Below, piece after piece: positions 16,627-25,902 of a DNA stretch of 64,000 bases. A model generated the notes under the pieces. The model had not been told where the DNA came from. It ran no database searches and was given only the letters and a program-made list of their open reading frames with translations. The stretch comes from Bacillota bacterium. GTDB lineage: Bacteria; Bacillota; Bacilli; Paenibacillales; NBRC-103111. Position 1 is the first letter of the stretch. Each line of letters starts with the position of its first letter. The translations under genes were made by a program, and so were the position numbers. The DNA is taken from contig JAEWIS010000011.1 of the NCBI GenBank assembly GCA_023386955.1, forward strand, positions 1 to 64,000. Direction: 5' to 3'.

Positions 16627-18918
16627 TTATTGAGCCGGGACCAGGATCTGCTGGCCGATGTGGATCAGGTTCGGGTTGGCCAGCTTGTTGTAGGAGGCCA
16701 GCTTCTGCCAGGTGGTTTTGTACTTGATGCCGATGGCCCACAGGGTGTCACCCTTGACCACGGTGTAGACGGTATCCGCGACAGCTTCAGGCTGCGGTGC
16801 AGCCGGTGCCGGTACAGGCGCAGCCGGAGCTGGCGCTGGTGCAGCAGGCGCAGGCGCCGGAGCAACCGGTGCCGGAGCGGGTACAGTTGGAGCCGGTACA
16901 GGGGCCGGCGCTGCGGGAGCCTCCGGTGCGGCTGCGCCTTCGGCAGCCAGCTTCAGCTGGTACTCGGCGTAGCCGTCGGCGGTGCTGTCCACATACACCA
17001 GGGAATCGATCCCGTCGGAGAAGCTTTTGGAATCCGGCGAGGTTTTGAAGCTTACATTAGCGCTGCCAATAGTAGGCGCCAGGGACCAGTTGCCGTCCGC
17101 GGTGGGGTTAATGGTTTTGTACTCGCGGATGTAATCAATAACGGCCTGGCGGTTTTCATCCGGGGAAGCCAGGATGATGCGCTTGCCGTCCGGATTGGCG
17201 AACTTGCTGCTGGACGCCCGGTAGTTATTGGAAGCGACCACAAACTTTTGCGCCGGGTCAATGGCCTTGCCTTCAAACTGCAGGTTCACAATTCGGCTGG
17301 ACGTCGGGTTCAACGCTTCGCCGGTTGCCTTGTATTTGGCAGGCTGGGTCACATCGATTTGGTAGCTGACGCCGTCGATGACGTCGAAGTTGTAGGTCGG
17401 GAAGTCGTTGTTGATCAGCTCCTGCTTGGCTGTGCTGGAGGGATCCACCTGGTTGAACTGGCCGGCAGACCATTCCAGCCATTCCTTCAGCTCGGCGCCG
17501 CTTACCAGCACCGCATTCACCGTGTTGGAATACAGGTACAGGTCAGCCACATTCTTGATGGCAATATCACCGGTAGGAATATTGGTGTAATAGTTCGGGC
17601 CTTGGCGTCCGCCAGCCTTGAAAGGAGCGCCTGCGGAGAGAACAGGGATGCCTTCGTACTCCGTGCCTTGAAGATGCTTCTCCACGTACCACTTCTGGGC
17701 ATTGGTCACAATCTGGATGGAAGGATCATCCTGGATCAATGCAAACCAGCTGTTGATGGGAGCCGTGGTGGTGCCTACCGGCCCGCGTACATAGTCCAAG
17801 GTATGCTGGTGGTCTTCCTTAACCGCATCCAGCACCTCCTGATCTGCATCCACCAGGGATTTTTTGGCTGTGGCATCATAAATCGGCTGAACGGTTACCG
17901 CCGAATCGGTAACCGACCATTTGCCGCCCGCCAGGCTCAGCTTCAGGTCGATGATACCCAGATTGTTGCCCCAATAGCCGGGTTCAACAGATGGCACACC
18001 GTTGATGGTTCCCTTGGCCAGATCCACTCCCGGCTGGTCCTTGAAGGCGGCGCTCGGGAACACCTTATGGGCGTGGCCGAACAGGATGGCATTAATATCC
18101 TTCACCTTGCTCAGGTACAGCACGGAGTTTTCCATTTTGTCCGCCTGCGGAATATTCTCGAAGCCGGAATGGGGAATGGCAACCACAATGTCGGCACCCT
18201 TGGCCTTCATTTCGGGCACAAACTTCTCGGCGGTTTTGACGATATCCTTCACCACCACCTTGCCCTCCAGCTTAGCCTTGTCCCATTGAAGGATTTGCGG
18301 AGGCACAAAGCCGATAACGCCCACCTTCAACGTGTGCTTGGCACCGCTGTTGTCCGTGACCTCTTTATCCAGAATCAGATAAGGGGTAAACATATTCTTG
18401 TCATTGGATTCATCCTGGTCATGATCATCCACATAGATGTTGGCATTCACGTAAGGAAAATTGGAGCCCTCCAGGGAGGTATCGAGGAAGTCCAGGCCAT
18501 AGTTAAACTCGTGGTTGCCCAGGTTGCCCACATCATAATCCAGCAGATTCATAGCCTTGTAAACGGGGTGGGTTTCACCCTGCTGAAGGGGATCTACCGT
18601 AGCCACATAGTCGCCCAGCGGATTGCCCTGGATCAGGTCGCCGTTGTCGAACAGCAGGCTGTTCTTGGCCGCTTGGCGGGCTTGTTTGATCAGCGAGGCG
18701 GTTTTGGCAAAGCCGTATTCATCTGTAGGCTTGTCCGCAAAATAATCATAGTTCACCATGTTTACATGCAGATCCGTGGTTTCCATAATCCGCAGGTCTA
18801 CCGTAACCGCCCCGTCCTGGGCAGCTGCGGGAAGCACAGCAGGCAGGGTCAGCAGACTGGCTGCCACCGTGGCCGATAGGACTTTTTTCCAAGCTGAAAA
18901 CCTGTTTGTACCTGACAA
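16627..18918 (-). CDS. cpdB: Secreted 2',3'-cyclic-nucleotide phosphodiesterase/nucleotidase with C-terminal LysM
   Basis: Extracellular enzyme that hydrolyses 2',3'-cyclic nucleotides and 3'-nucleotides so that phosphate and nucleosides can be salvaged. A signal peptide (about residues 1-34) leads into a metallophosphatase domain with METTDLHVNM, DNGDLIQG, GNHEFNYG and the late FGHAHKVFP metal-binding motifs; the text closely follows E. coli CpdB. A 5'-nucleotidase C domain follows. A Pro/Ala/Val-rich spacer of about 55 residues ends in one LysM domain (YTVVKGDTLWAIG...IGQQILVP), which should hold the enzyme in the peptidoglycan. The TTG start at 18918 has GGAGG 8 nt upstream; a 20-residue in-frame extension lacks a signal-like start. 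It has its own promoter downstream of the sensor-kinase gene. Confidence 0.9.
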   Translation of the reverse strand: MSGTNRFSAWKKVLSATVAASLLTLPAVLPAAAQDGAVTVDLRIMETTDLHVNMVNYDYFADKPTDEYGFAKTASLIKQARQAAKNSLLFDNGDLIQGNPLGDYVATVDPLQQGETHPVYKAMNLLDYDVGNLGNHEFNYGLDFLDTSLEGSNFPYVNANIYVDDHDQDESNDKNMFTPYLILDKEVTDNSGAKHTLKVGVIGFVPPQILQWDKAKLEGKVVVKDIVKTAEKFVPEMKAKGADIVVAIPHSGFENIPQADKMENSVLYLSKVKDINAILFGHAHKVFPSAAFKDQPGVDLAKGTINGVPSVEPGYWGNNLGIIDLKLSLAGGKWSVTDSAVTVQPIYDATAKKSLVDADQEVLDAVKEDHQHTLDYVRGPVGTTTAPINSWFALIQDDPSIQIVTNAQKWYVEKHLQGTEYEGIPVLSAGAPFKAGGRQGPNYYTNIPTGDIAIKNVADLYLYSNTVNAVLVSGAELKEWLEWSAGQFNQVDPSSTAKQELINNDFPTYNFDVIDGVSYQIDVTQPAKYKATGEALNPTSSRIVNLQFEGKAIDPAQKFVVASNNYRASSSKFANPDGKRIILASPDENRQAVIDYIREYKTINPTADGNWSLAPTIGSANVSFKTSPDSKSFSDGIDSLVYVDSTADGYAEYQLKLAAEGAAAPEAPAAPAPVPAPTVPAPAPVAPAPAPAAPAPAPAAPVPAPAAPQPEAVADTVYTVVKGDTLWAIGIKYKTTWQKLASYNKLANPNLIHIGQQILVPAQ

Positions 18919-18976
18919 ATGGAGTTCCTCCTCTATTCTCTCTGGTATGTAGGCCAAAAAACACCATACAATAATC

Positions 18977-19005
18977 ATTCTAAAATAGAGTCAGAGAAAT
19001 GTCAC
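18977..19005 (-). promoter_or_regulatory. Sigma-A type promoter of the cpdB-like gene
   Basis: On the minus strand GTGACA, a 17-bp spacer and TAGAAT, ending 58 bp before the TTG start. Confidence 0.5.
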
Positions 19006-19045
19006 GATAATTTTTTGTAAATTTATCCAATGAAAATTTGAGCAA

Positions 19046-20737
19046 TTAATCTTTGATCTGAACGGGCACCACAATGGAAGCGATGAGACCGCCCTCGGGC
19101 CGCAGCCGGTATTCCAGCCCGTAGGCTTCGCCGTAATGAAGCTGGATGCGCTGATGCACATTGCGGATGCCATACCCCTTGTCCCGAAGCGTGCCGTCCA
19201 CGATCTGGCGCAGCTTCGCCAAGTCCACCGGAATAAAGCCGTTATCCTCCACCAGAATGTGCAGCTGCTCCCCTTGGCGCCTCACCCGGAGCCACAGCTG
19301 GCCCTCCCCGTCCATACTCTGGACCCCGTGGAAAATCGCATTTTCCACCAGCGGCTGAATCACCACCTTGGGCACCATACAGCTCTCCACCCCCTCCTCA
19401 ATTTCCCAAAATACCTCGAGAACACCGGGATACCGCTTCATCTGAAGACGGATGTAGGCCTGCACATGCTCCAGCTCCTCGCTGACAGTAATGATGCTTT
19501 TGCCCTTGCTTAATCCGATGCGCAGCAGCTTGGACAGATCCTTCACCATACTCCCCACATCCTGATTGCCGCTGCCCAGCGCATACCAATAGATGGAATC
19601 CAGGGTATTATACAAAAGATGGGGCGTAATCTGGGAGTGCAGCGCCGACAGCTCCTGCTCCTTCTGCTTGATCTGCATGCCGTAATTTTCCTCGATGGAC
19701 TGGTCCAAACGCTGGGTCATCCGGATAAAGGCCTGGTACAGCAGGCCGAATTCGTCTGTCCGCTGCCGCGGCAGAGAGGTGTCGAAGGGCAGCCGCTGGC
19801 CCGGCTCATACACCCGGGTGAACATCACCAGCTTGCCCAAGGGTTTAATAATATCCCGGATCAGATACAGCACGAACAACAGCACAAATAACAGATAGAC
19901 CCCCAGCATGACGGTAATGGTCCGCTGGAATTGGGTCTGGTTGCCGGTAATGGAGGCCAGCGGAATCTTGTAGACCAGCCGGGTGCCAAAGCCGTTTTCA
20001 TAGGATACCGCATATAAATGGGCATGGCTGCCGCTGGCGTAGGAAAACCCCGATTCCTGACTGCCCAGTGAACCAGGCAGCTCCCCCGGGAGCAGCGTGC
20101 CCTCCCCGTATTGCATCAGAAGCTCACCCCGGCTGTCGTAGAGGAAAATCGCCGCATCCTTGGGAAGCTGCACAGCGATCATATTCTTCATCAGAAGCAC
20201 CTCCAGCTTGGACACAGCCAAAAAACCCAGAGTCTCCTCATACTTTTCTGGATGGAGAATCGTCCGGGTGAAGGAAACCGTGGGCAGTCCGCTGCTGGTG
20301 CTGGTCAGCCGGACTACTCCCGCCCCTTTTTCCGTCAGGGTCGCCTCCGCCCAGGGTGGATACTCCTCCTCGTTCCCGCTTAGGTAGATAATCCCCTTGC
20401 TTTTGGTGGTGGCATCCACAGGCAGCATATTCTCTTCCTTGAGGTATAAGGCATACTCCGTCCCGTCGGAGGACCAGCGCCCCAGAATGGCATCTGCCTC
20501 GGTCAGCTCCCCCATGGTGCTGATGTTCGTCCAGAAGGCCAGCTGCGACGGATTGCTGAAGAAATAATTGTCCAGGAACGTGATGGTTTTGTCGCGCACG
20601 GAAATCAGCGTATTCTCCATCATGGCATGGTTCTGCTTCACCAATTGGAGCATGGTTTTGCCTACCTCGTCCTGAATGGTGGCGGAGGTTTTGGAGGAGG
20701 AGATCCAGCCCACCGCCAGGAAAGGCCCGATGATCAA
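19046..20737 (-). CDS. YesM-family sensor histidine kinase
   Basis: Membrane sensor kinase paired with the YesN-type regulator encoded directly upstream. An N-terminal membrane segment leads into an extracellular sensing domain (about 20-270), a second membrane segment (273-293), a HAMP region, the His_kinase box LHSQITPHLLYNTLD with H373, and a HATPase domain (VIQPLVENAIFHG, VEDNG, GYGIRNVHQRI). The TTG at 20737 cuts into the first membrane segment. The frame stays open further upstream, and CTG at 20776 or ATT at 20782, just after a GGGGG ribosome-like site, would restore the full segment and overlap the previous stop codon. The kinase probably senses sugars for the neighbouring importer at 23-27 kb. 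Confidence 0.9.
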   Translation of the reverse strand: MIIGPFLAVGWISSSKTSATIQDEVGKTMLQLVKQNHAMMENTLISVRDKTITFLDNYFFSNPSQLAFWTNISTMGELTEADAILGRWSSDGTEYALYLKEENMLPVDATTKSKGIIYLSGNEEEYPPWAEATLTEKGAGVVRLTSTSSGLPTVSFTRTILHPEKYEETLGFLAVSKLEVLLMKNMIAVQLPKDAAIFLYDSRGELLMQYGEGTLLPGELPGSLGSQESGFSYASGSHAHLYAVSYENGFGTRLVYKIPLASITGNQTQFQRTITVMLGVYLLFVLLFVLYLIRDIIKPLGKLVMFTRVYEPGQRLPFDTSLPRQRTDEFGLLYQAFIRMTQRLDQSIEENYGMQIKQKEQELSALHSQITPHLLYNTLDSIYWYALGSGNQDVGSMVKDLSKLLRIGLSKGKSIITVSEELEHVQAYIRLQMKRYPGVLEVFWEIEEGVESCMVPKVVIQPLVENAIFHGVQSMDGEGQLWLRVRRQGEQLHILVEDNGFIPVDLAKLRQIVDGTLRDKGYGIRNVHQRIQLHYGEAYGLEYRLRPEGGLIASIVVPVQIKD

Positions 20738-20777
20738 AAGACAAAACGCCAGGATGACCTTATGTTGGAGTCTCAGA

Positions 20778-22463
20778 TTAATTCCCCCTGAACGCCTTGC
20801 GGTAATCCGCTGGCGTAATGCCCGTCAACCGTTTGAACATACGACTGAAATGCTCCGGCGATTGGTAGCCCACCTGATAGGAAATTTCATAACGCTTCCG
20901 GTCCGTCCCGGCCAGAAGCCGTTTGGCCTCCTCCATCCGCACTTCCGACACGTAGTCCCAGACGTTGGCGCCGGTTTCTTTTTTGAACAGATAGCTGATG
21001 TAGGCCGGGCTAAAATGGACCTCTCCTGCGATGTCCTGGATTTTCAGCTCATGATTGCCGTAATGGCTCTGGATAAAGGTTTTGATCCGGGTCACCACCG
21101 TCTGGTCCCGCTCGCTGATGCAGGCCTTCAATAATACCGACAGCTCCTGCATATAACGGATCAGCGCCTGGGACTTGACTCCGGGGTCCATTCCCCGAAA
21201 GTACAGATCCGGGTCCAAACGGCGGAAGGAGTCGCTTTTGTCAACCCCATAGTCGAACAGGAGGCCGTACAGGCGGTACACCAGAATGCCGAAGCAGCTG
21301 TGAAAAAGCCCCTCCGACCCGGCAAGACCATCCAGCATCATCAGCATGGCCTGCAGCTCCTCCTTGGGGCCAAGAACCGGCCTCGGCTGGGGCGAACCGT
21401 CCTCCTCCATTCCTTCGGAACGGTCCTCCTCCTTCAGCTTCTGCACCAAAACCTCCACCTTGGCCACCCAGTCCATCATCCGCAGGCTGCCGAGAGACGC
21501 CATATCCGCATAATAAAGAATGCGGTTGTCCGGGTGCAGCTTCCGCCATTCGATGGCTGCCTCCGCCTCCTCCATCAGCTTGGGCAGCATGGACAGGCTG
21601 GCGCTGAGGGAGCTTAAGCCTACCGTCGCGGTTACGTTCAGGTACTGCTTGAGATTCATCACGATGGTCTGGCCGATCAGATTCAGCCGGGAGTTCAGAT
21701 GCAGTGGGGTTCCGGCGGCCTCCTCCGCCTCCAGCTGAATCACGCAGACCAACTGGTTGCCGAAGCCGTTGAAGGCGACGCCGCACCAGTCAGACAGACT
21801 TTCCTCCAGAATATTAATAGAAGCATATTTCAGAAGCTTCCGGTCGCCCAGGGTAATCTCCTGCTGACTAAAGCCGCCCTTGCTCAAATCCAGATGTACG
21901 ATGGCAATGCCGCAGCTGGCCCCTTGTTCCTTCAAGGTTCCCCCGATATCCTGGAGCAGCTCCCGGTAGTCCTTCTCCTGCAGTTCTCTGGCGGTCACCA
22001 GCTCCATCAGCGCCTCCTGCCGTTTGGCCTTCTGCAGCAGCTCGCTGCTGTCCTTAGGGGCCGACTCCCGCAGGGTCAGCCGACCGGCCTCCTCCTTCTC
22101 CCGGAGCACCCGTCCCACCACCTGGGTCAGCTCCTCCAGCTCCACCGGCTTAATTAGATAATCTTTGGCGCCGAGGCGGAGAGACATTTTGGCGAAATCG
22201 AATTTTTCGTGGGCGGAAATCACGATCACCGGCAGATGAGGCTGCTCCAGCAGGATGGCCTCCATCAGCTCAATGCCGTTCATCATACCCATCTGGATGT
22301 CAGTCATCACCAGATCATACGCATCCATCCGCAGACAGTCCAAGGCTTCGAATCCATTGGAAGCGGTTTCCACATCACTAATCTGAAGCGGGCCGCTTAA
22401 CAGATAATCCTTAATTCCGGCGCACACCCGAGGTTCATCATCGACTACAAGCACTCTGTACAC
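20778..22463 (-). CDS. YesN-family response regulator with AraC-type DNA-binding domain
   Basis: Cytoplasmic transcription activator. A receiver domain (1-120) has the acidic pair D8/D9, phospho-acceptor D55 (LVMTDIQMG) and K in YLIKPVE. A middle region of about 300 residues is typical of long YesN proteins. The C-terminal AraC/HTH_18 pair spans about 455-560 (IQDIAGEVHFSPAYISYLFKK..., YEISYQVGYQSPEHFSRMFKR). It forms an operon with the YesM-like kinase, whose start overlaps this stop. The likely target is the importer operon at 23-27 kb. Confidence 0.93.
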   Translation of the reverse strand: MYRVLVVDDEPRVCAGIKDYLLSGPLQISDVETASNGFEALDCLRMDAYDLVMTDIQMGMMNGIELMEAILLEQPHLPVIVISAHEKFDFAKMSLRLGAKDYLIKPVELEELTQVVGRVLREKEEAGRLTLRESAPKDSSELLQKAKRQEALMELVTARELQEKDYRELLQDIGGTLKEQGASCGIAIVHLDLSKGGFSQQEITLGDRKLLKYASINILEESLSDWCGVAFNGFGNQLVCVIQLEAEEAAGTPLHLNSRLNLIGQTIVMNLKQYLNVTATVGLSSLSASLSMLPKLMEEAEAAIEWRKLHPDNRILYYADMASLGSLRMMDWVAKVEVLVQKLKEEDRSEGMEEDGSPQPRPVLGPKEELQAMLMMLDGLAGSEGLFHSCFGILVYRLYGLLFDYGVDKSDSFRRLDPDLYFRGMDPGVKSQALIRYMQELSVLLKACISERDQTVVTRIKTFIQSHYGNHELKIQDIAGEVHFSPAYISYLFKKETGANVWDYVSEVRMEEAKRLLAGTDRKRYEISYQVGYQSPEHFSRMFKRLTGITPADYRKAFRGN

Positions 22464-22723
22464 CGCACATCATCCTTTGCTCCGGCCATTGTCCGCCAGC
22501 TTCTTTTACTCCCATGTTAGCATGGGCGGCGGGGCGGCTTATGATGTATTCCTGTTTGTTGGTGATCTATTTTACGCGGATTCCCGAAGCGGTGGTGTTC
22601 ACCACCTGTCCTGCATCCAGTGTAGAGTAAATAGACGGAGGATGCCAGAGGGAATAGGGGCGGCGGATACCCGGCAGGGGTTAGAGAAACACGAGGGGGA
22701 GAGCAGCAGAATACGGGGAAAAT

Positions 22724-23049
22724 GATAGCGGACCGCAAATGCCGGCTGGATGCTGTACATAGAATGATAGCGAACCATAAATGTCGGTTACATACTGTAC
22801 ACAGAATGATAGCGGACCGCAAATGTCTGCTATATGCCGAACATGGCTGCTTTCGGTCATCATAACGACATTATTTGTCTGCTAATCCATCCGAATCCCC
22901 GATTTTAAGCCTGATTTGAAGCAATAGCAGACATTTTATGTCGGTATTTCAGCAAAATGGGCCTATTCAGAGAATTAGCAGACATTTTATGTCGCTATTC
23001 AGCAAAATGGGCCCATCCAGAGAATTAGCAGATAATGATTGCTGCTTAC
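22724..23049. repeat. Cluster 2 of the ATAGCGGACN..TGTCTGCTAT palindromic repeat family (7 copies)
   Basis: Units at 22724, 22766, 22809 (about 42-bp spacing, with TGTACA-containing spacers), 22862, 22924, 22975 and 23025 (about 51-bp spacing, with near-identical spacers containing GCAAAATGGGCC). The same palindrome and the same end sequence occur at 10.2-10.4 kb. The gap 22464-23297 has no gene; the rest of it holds the terminator listed next. Confidence 0.85.
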
Positions 23050-23113
23050 ACAAATGTGCTCCTGCCTGCCCCGGCTTCCCATCTCCCTCTTACGCACACA
23101 GCGCCGAATCCAC

Positions 23114-23146
23114 GCAAAAAAACCTTCCGGGTTATCCCCGGAAGGT
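23114..23146 (-). terminator. Intrinsic terminator of the second importer operon
   Basis: Perfect 10-bp stem (23122-23131 with 23137-23146), 5-nt loop, and an eight-base T-run on the minus strand. Confidence 0.8.
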
Positions 23147-23297
23147 ATCAAATCCCCCTTGCTTACCCTCCTGCTCTCGCACAGCCACCGCTACTTTCCG
23201 CGAAGCTGCGCGCTGTAAAGCCCTGACGGGCGGTTATCCCGACCTGCCAGGGCAGGGGAACCACAATCCAGCCCAGCGGTCCCCTCCTCCAGCCAGC

Positions 23298-24812
23298 TTA
23301 TTTGGCCTTGCTCTTCAGGAACGCATCGATTTGCGTCCGGTATTCCGCCAGGACCTTCTCGGAGCCCGCCTTCAGGCGTTTGTCCAGGAACTGGGGCAAA
23401 TATTTGTCGGGATCCACGGTGCCGGTTTCGATGACCTTGCGGAACTCGTTCTCCACCGCCTTCAGGTTGGCCATCTCAGCCTTCACCGGCTCGCTGTTGA
23501 ATTTGAAGCCGTAGAGATAAGGCTTCTTCGCCGAATCATTGGCTTTTTTGGTCCGTTCCCAGGTATCCGCGGCCTGACCGTCCATCAGGTAGCCGATGGT
23601 CACATTGCCCATGACCCAGTTCATGTTGGGGGCGTAACCGCCTCCGGCAATATCCTTAATGGTGTTGGTGCCGGTTTTGGTGTAATGTTTGTTCTCAATG
23701 CCGAAGGACAGCAGATTATATAGAGCGGGATCGGTGTTCACCAGCTCCAGAAGCATCATGGCCCGGTCCGGGTTTTTGGAGGTGCGGCTGATGGCCGAGA
23801 TGGTAGCGGTGACGCCGGTAAACTCCGGCTCCATCAGAGGCACAAACACCACATCATTCCCACCGTTGCCGGCCTTGGCAGCGGCTTCCCCGCCTGGCTT
23901 CTGGGTATAGTCGAAGGTGGTGGCGTACACGCCTTTTTTCTCCACATCCGCCTTGTTCTTCAAGGTAGCGGCATCCTCGTTGATATACCCCTTCTTGTAC
24001 CAGTCGTAGGCCATGGCCACATGCTGCTTATATTCCGGAGTGGCAAAATAGTCCTCCACCGTCACCTTGTCGCCGTTCACTCTGTAGGCAATGACATTGC
24101 CATGGCTGCTGACCCCGTATACGGAGGGGGAGTAGAAGTCATTGTTAATGCCGAAGGGAATAATGCCTGGTTCATTCTTTTTGATTTGCTCAAAAAAGGG
24201 CTCGATGTCCTTGTACGATTTGATCTTGGAGATGTCCAGCTTATACTTGTCGGCAAACCGCTTCTGGACCACAAAACCCGCGGATTTGGCGGCAATCTGG
24301 TAGTTGGGCACACCGTAGGTTTTACCGCCGATCCTCACATCCTCCCAGGCGGAGGCGGGCAGGCTGGCCTTCAGCTTGGAGCCATTTTTGTCCAGCAGGG
24401 CATCCAGCTCCAGGAAGGCGCCCTTCTGGGCGTTATTACTGAAATTAAATCGCCAGTCGGAGGTCCACACAATGTCGAAGGCTTCGCCTGCTGCCAGGAT
24501 GGTATTCATCTTCTGCTCGTAATCTGCACCGGCAATAGGCTTCAGCTTCACAGTGGCATTGATTTTGGGCTTGATGTATTTGTTGACCTCTGTCTCCACG
24601 GAAGCCAGATCCGGCTGGGCGGTGCCATCCAGATAGTACCAGACCAGATCCACCGGCGGCAGAGTGCTTGCAGAGGGTGCTGCCGATGAAGGTGCAGCGG
24701 AGCCGGATGTGGCAGCCGGACTGCTGCTGCTGTTGCTATTGCCCCCGCAGCCCGTCAGGGCCAGACCGGCGGCGAGAATGCCGAAGAATGCGCGTTTTTT
24801 GAGTAAACTCAT
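23298..24812 (-). CDS. Extracellular sugar-binding lipoprotein (LplA family), second importer
   Basis: Lipid-anchored substrate-binding protein. The signal peptide ends in the lipobox LTGC, followed by an Asn/Ser/Ala-rich tether and an SBP_bac_1 fold with a DUF3502-like C-terminus (KFNSEPVKAEMANLKAVENE). The ATG at 24812 has GGGGAGG upstream. An in-frame extension of 26 residues would put a non-hydrophobic stretch before the signal peptide and is rejected. It is the last gene of the operon and lies behind a large intercistronic hairpin. Confidence 0.92.
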   Translation of the reverse strand: MSLLKKRAFFGILAAGLALTGCGGNSNSSSSPAATSGSAAPSSAAPSASTLPPVDLVWYYLDGTAQPDLASVETEVNKYIKPKINATVKLKPIAGADYEQKMNTILAAGEAFDIVWTSDWRFNFSNNAQKGAFLELDALLDKNGSKLKASLPASAWEDVRIGGKTYGVPNYQIAAKSAGFVVQKRFADKYKLDISKIKSYKDIEPFFEQIKKNEPGIIPFGINNDFYSPSVYGVSSHGNVIAYRVNGDKVTVEDYFATPEYKQHVAMAYDWYKKGYINEDAATLKNKADVEKKGVYATTFDYTQKPGGEAAAKAGNGGNDVVFVPLMEPEFTGVTATISAISRTSKNPDRAMMLLELVNTDPALYNLLSFGIENKHYTKTGTNTIKDIAGGGYAPNMNWVMGNVTIGYLMDGQAADTWERTKKANDSAKKPYLYGFKFNSEPVKAEMANLKAVENEFRKVIETGTVDPDKYLPQFLDKRLKAGSEKVLAEYRTQIDAFLKSKAK

Positions 24813-24926
24813 GGAAAACAACCTCCCCTTATTGTTCATTCTACTTGTTGCGGGCCTACCTGATCCAGCCTGTTGTGCAGCATGCATCACTCCCTTCGGA
24901 AATTAAGCATTCCAGCCCCTAGGGTT

Positions 24927-24989
24927 GTCTTCAAACTCCAAGGGGGCAGATTGTGGCGATAAAAGATGCCCTCAAGCGGGTTTGAAGAT
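24927..24989 (-). other. Large intercistronic stem-loop before the binding-protein gene
   Basis: Outer stem TCTTCAAAC (24928-24936) with GTTTGAAGA (24980-24988), and an inner imperfect stem 24942-24948 with 24967-24973. It sits in the 182-bp gap between permease and binding-protein genes and has no U-run. A likely mRNA stability or processing element. Confidence 0.5.
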
Positions 24990-24994
24990 AGTCC

Positions 24995-25888
24995 CTACCC
25001 CTTGAGCGAACCTACTGTCAGCCCCTGCACAAAGTACCGCTGGAAGAACGGGAACACCAGCAGCATCGGACCTGCGGCGAGAATCACCATGGCCATCCGG
25101 GCGGACAGCGCCGGGAAATCCTTGGGTGTGGTGCCCAACTGCGACAGCATCTGCTCGTTCTGGGTCATAAACTCGATGCTGTCCATGATCCGCACCAGCA
25201 TCAGCTGCAGGGTCACCAGGTTGGGATTGTCAATATAGAGCATGGCAGGGAACCAGGAGTTCCAGAAGCCGAAGGAGATAAACAGGCCAATGGTAGCCAA
25301 GGCCGGCAAGGCCAGCGGAAGAATAATCCGGAAGAAAATCGTCAGCTCCCGGGCGCCGTCCACCTTGGCGGACTCGATGATTTCCCCGGGGATTTTGCCC
25401 AGAAAACCCTTCATGACCATAATGTTAAACGGTGTCAGCATCCCGGACAGAATCAGCGCCCAGAGGGTATCCTTCAGATGGAGCACCTGGGTCATCAGAA
25501 TGTACGAGGGCACCAGCCCGCCGTTAAACAGCATGGTGAAGAAAATAATGAAGGTGCCGATCCGGTTATAGCGGAAGTCCTGCCGGGAAATCACATAGGC
25601 GGTCATCGCCGTCAGGAGCAGGCCGAAGCAGGTTCCCGCTATTGTCACCGTTCCGGTAACGCCGTATGCCTGGAGAATGGCCTTCGGCGCCTGCAGCACC
25701 AGGCTGTAGGCCTCGACGCTGAATACCCGGGGCAGAATGGAGTAGCCGTTTTGGATCAAATCCGCTTCGGAACTGAGGGAAATGGACACCACCAGCAGAA
25801 AGGGCAGCACCATGGACAAGGTAACCAGGATAAACAGCAGATGAATGGCCGCTTGCGAGATCCGGCTGGGTTTCATAGATTTGTGCAT
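24995..25888 (-). CDS. CUT1 sugar ABC importer permease, LplC/YtcP type, second importer
   Basis: 297 residues, six membrane segments, EAA loop ESAKVDGARELTIF, family tail FVQGLTVGSLKG. The start follows AAGGGGAG. It lies 14 bp after the LplB-type permease gene. Confidence 0.93.
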   Translation of the reverse strand: MHKSMKPSRISQAAIHLLFILVTLSMVLPFLLVVSISLSSEADLIQNGYSILPRVFSVEAYSLVLQAPKAILQAYGVTGTVTIAGTCFGLLLTAMTAYVISRQDFRYNRIGTFIIFFTMLFNGGLVPSYILMTQVLHLKDTLWALILSGMLTPFNIMVMKGFLGKIPGEIIESAKVDGARELTIFFRIILPLALPALATIGLFISFGFWNSWFPAMLYIDNPNLVTLQLMLVRIMDSIEFMTQNEQMLSQLGTTPKDFPALSARMAMVILAAGPMLLVFPFFQRYFVQGLTVGSLKG

Positions 25889-25902
25889 GTGGACTCCCCT
25901 TT

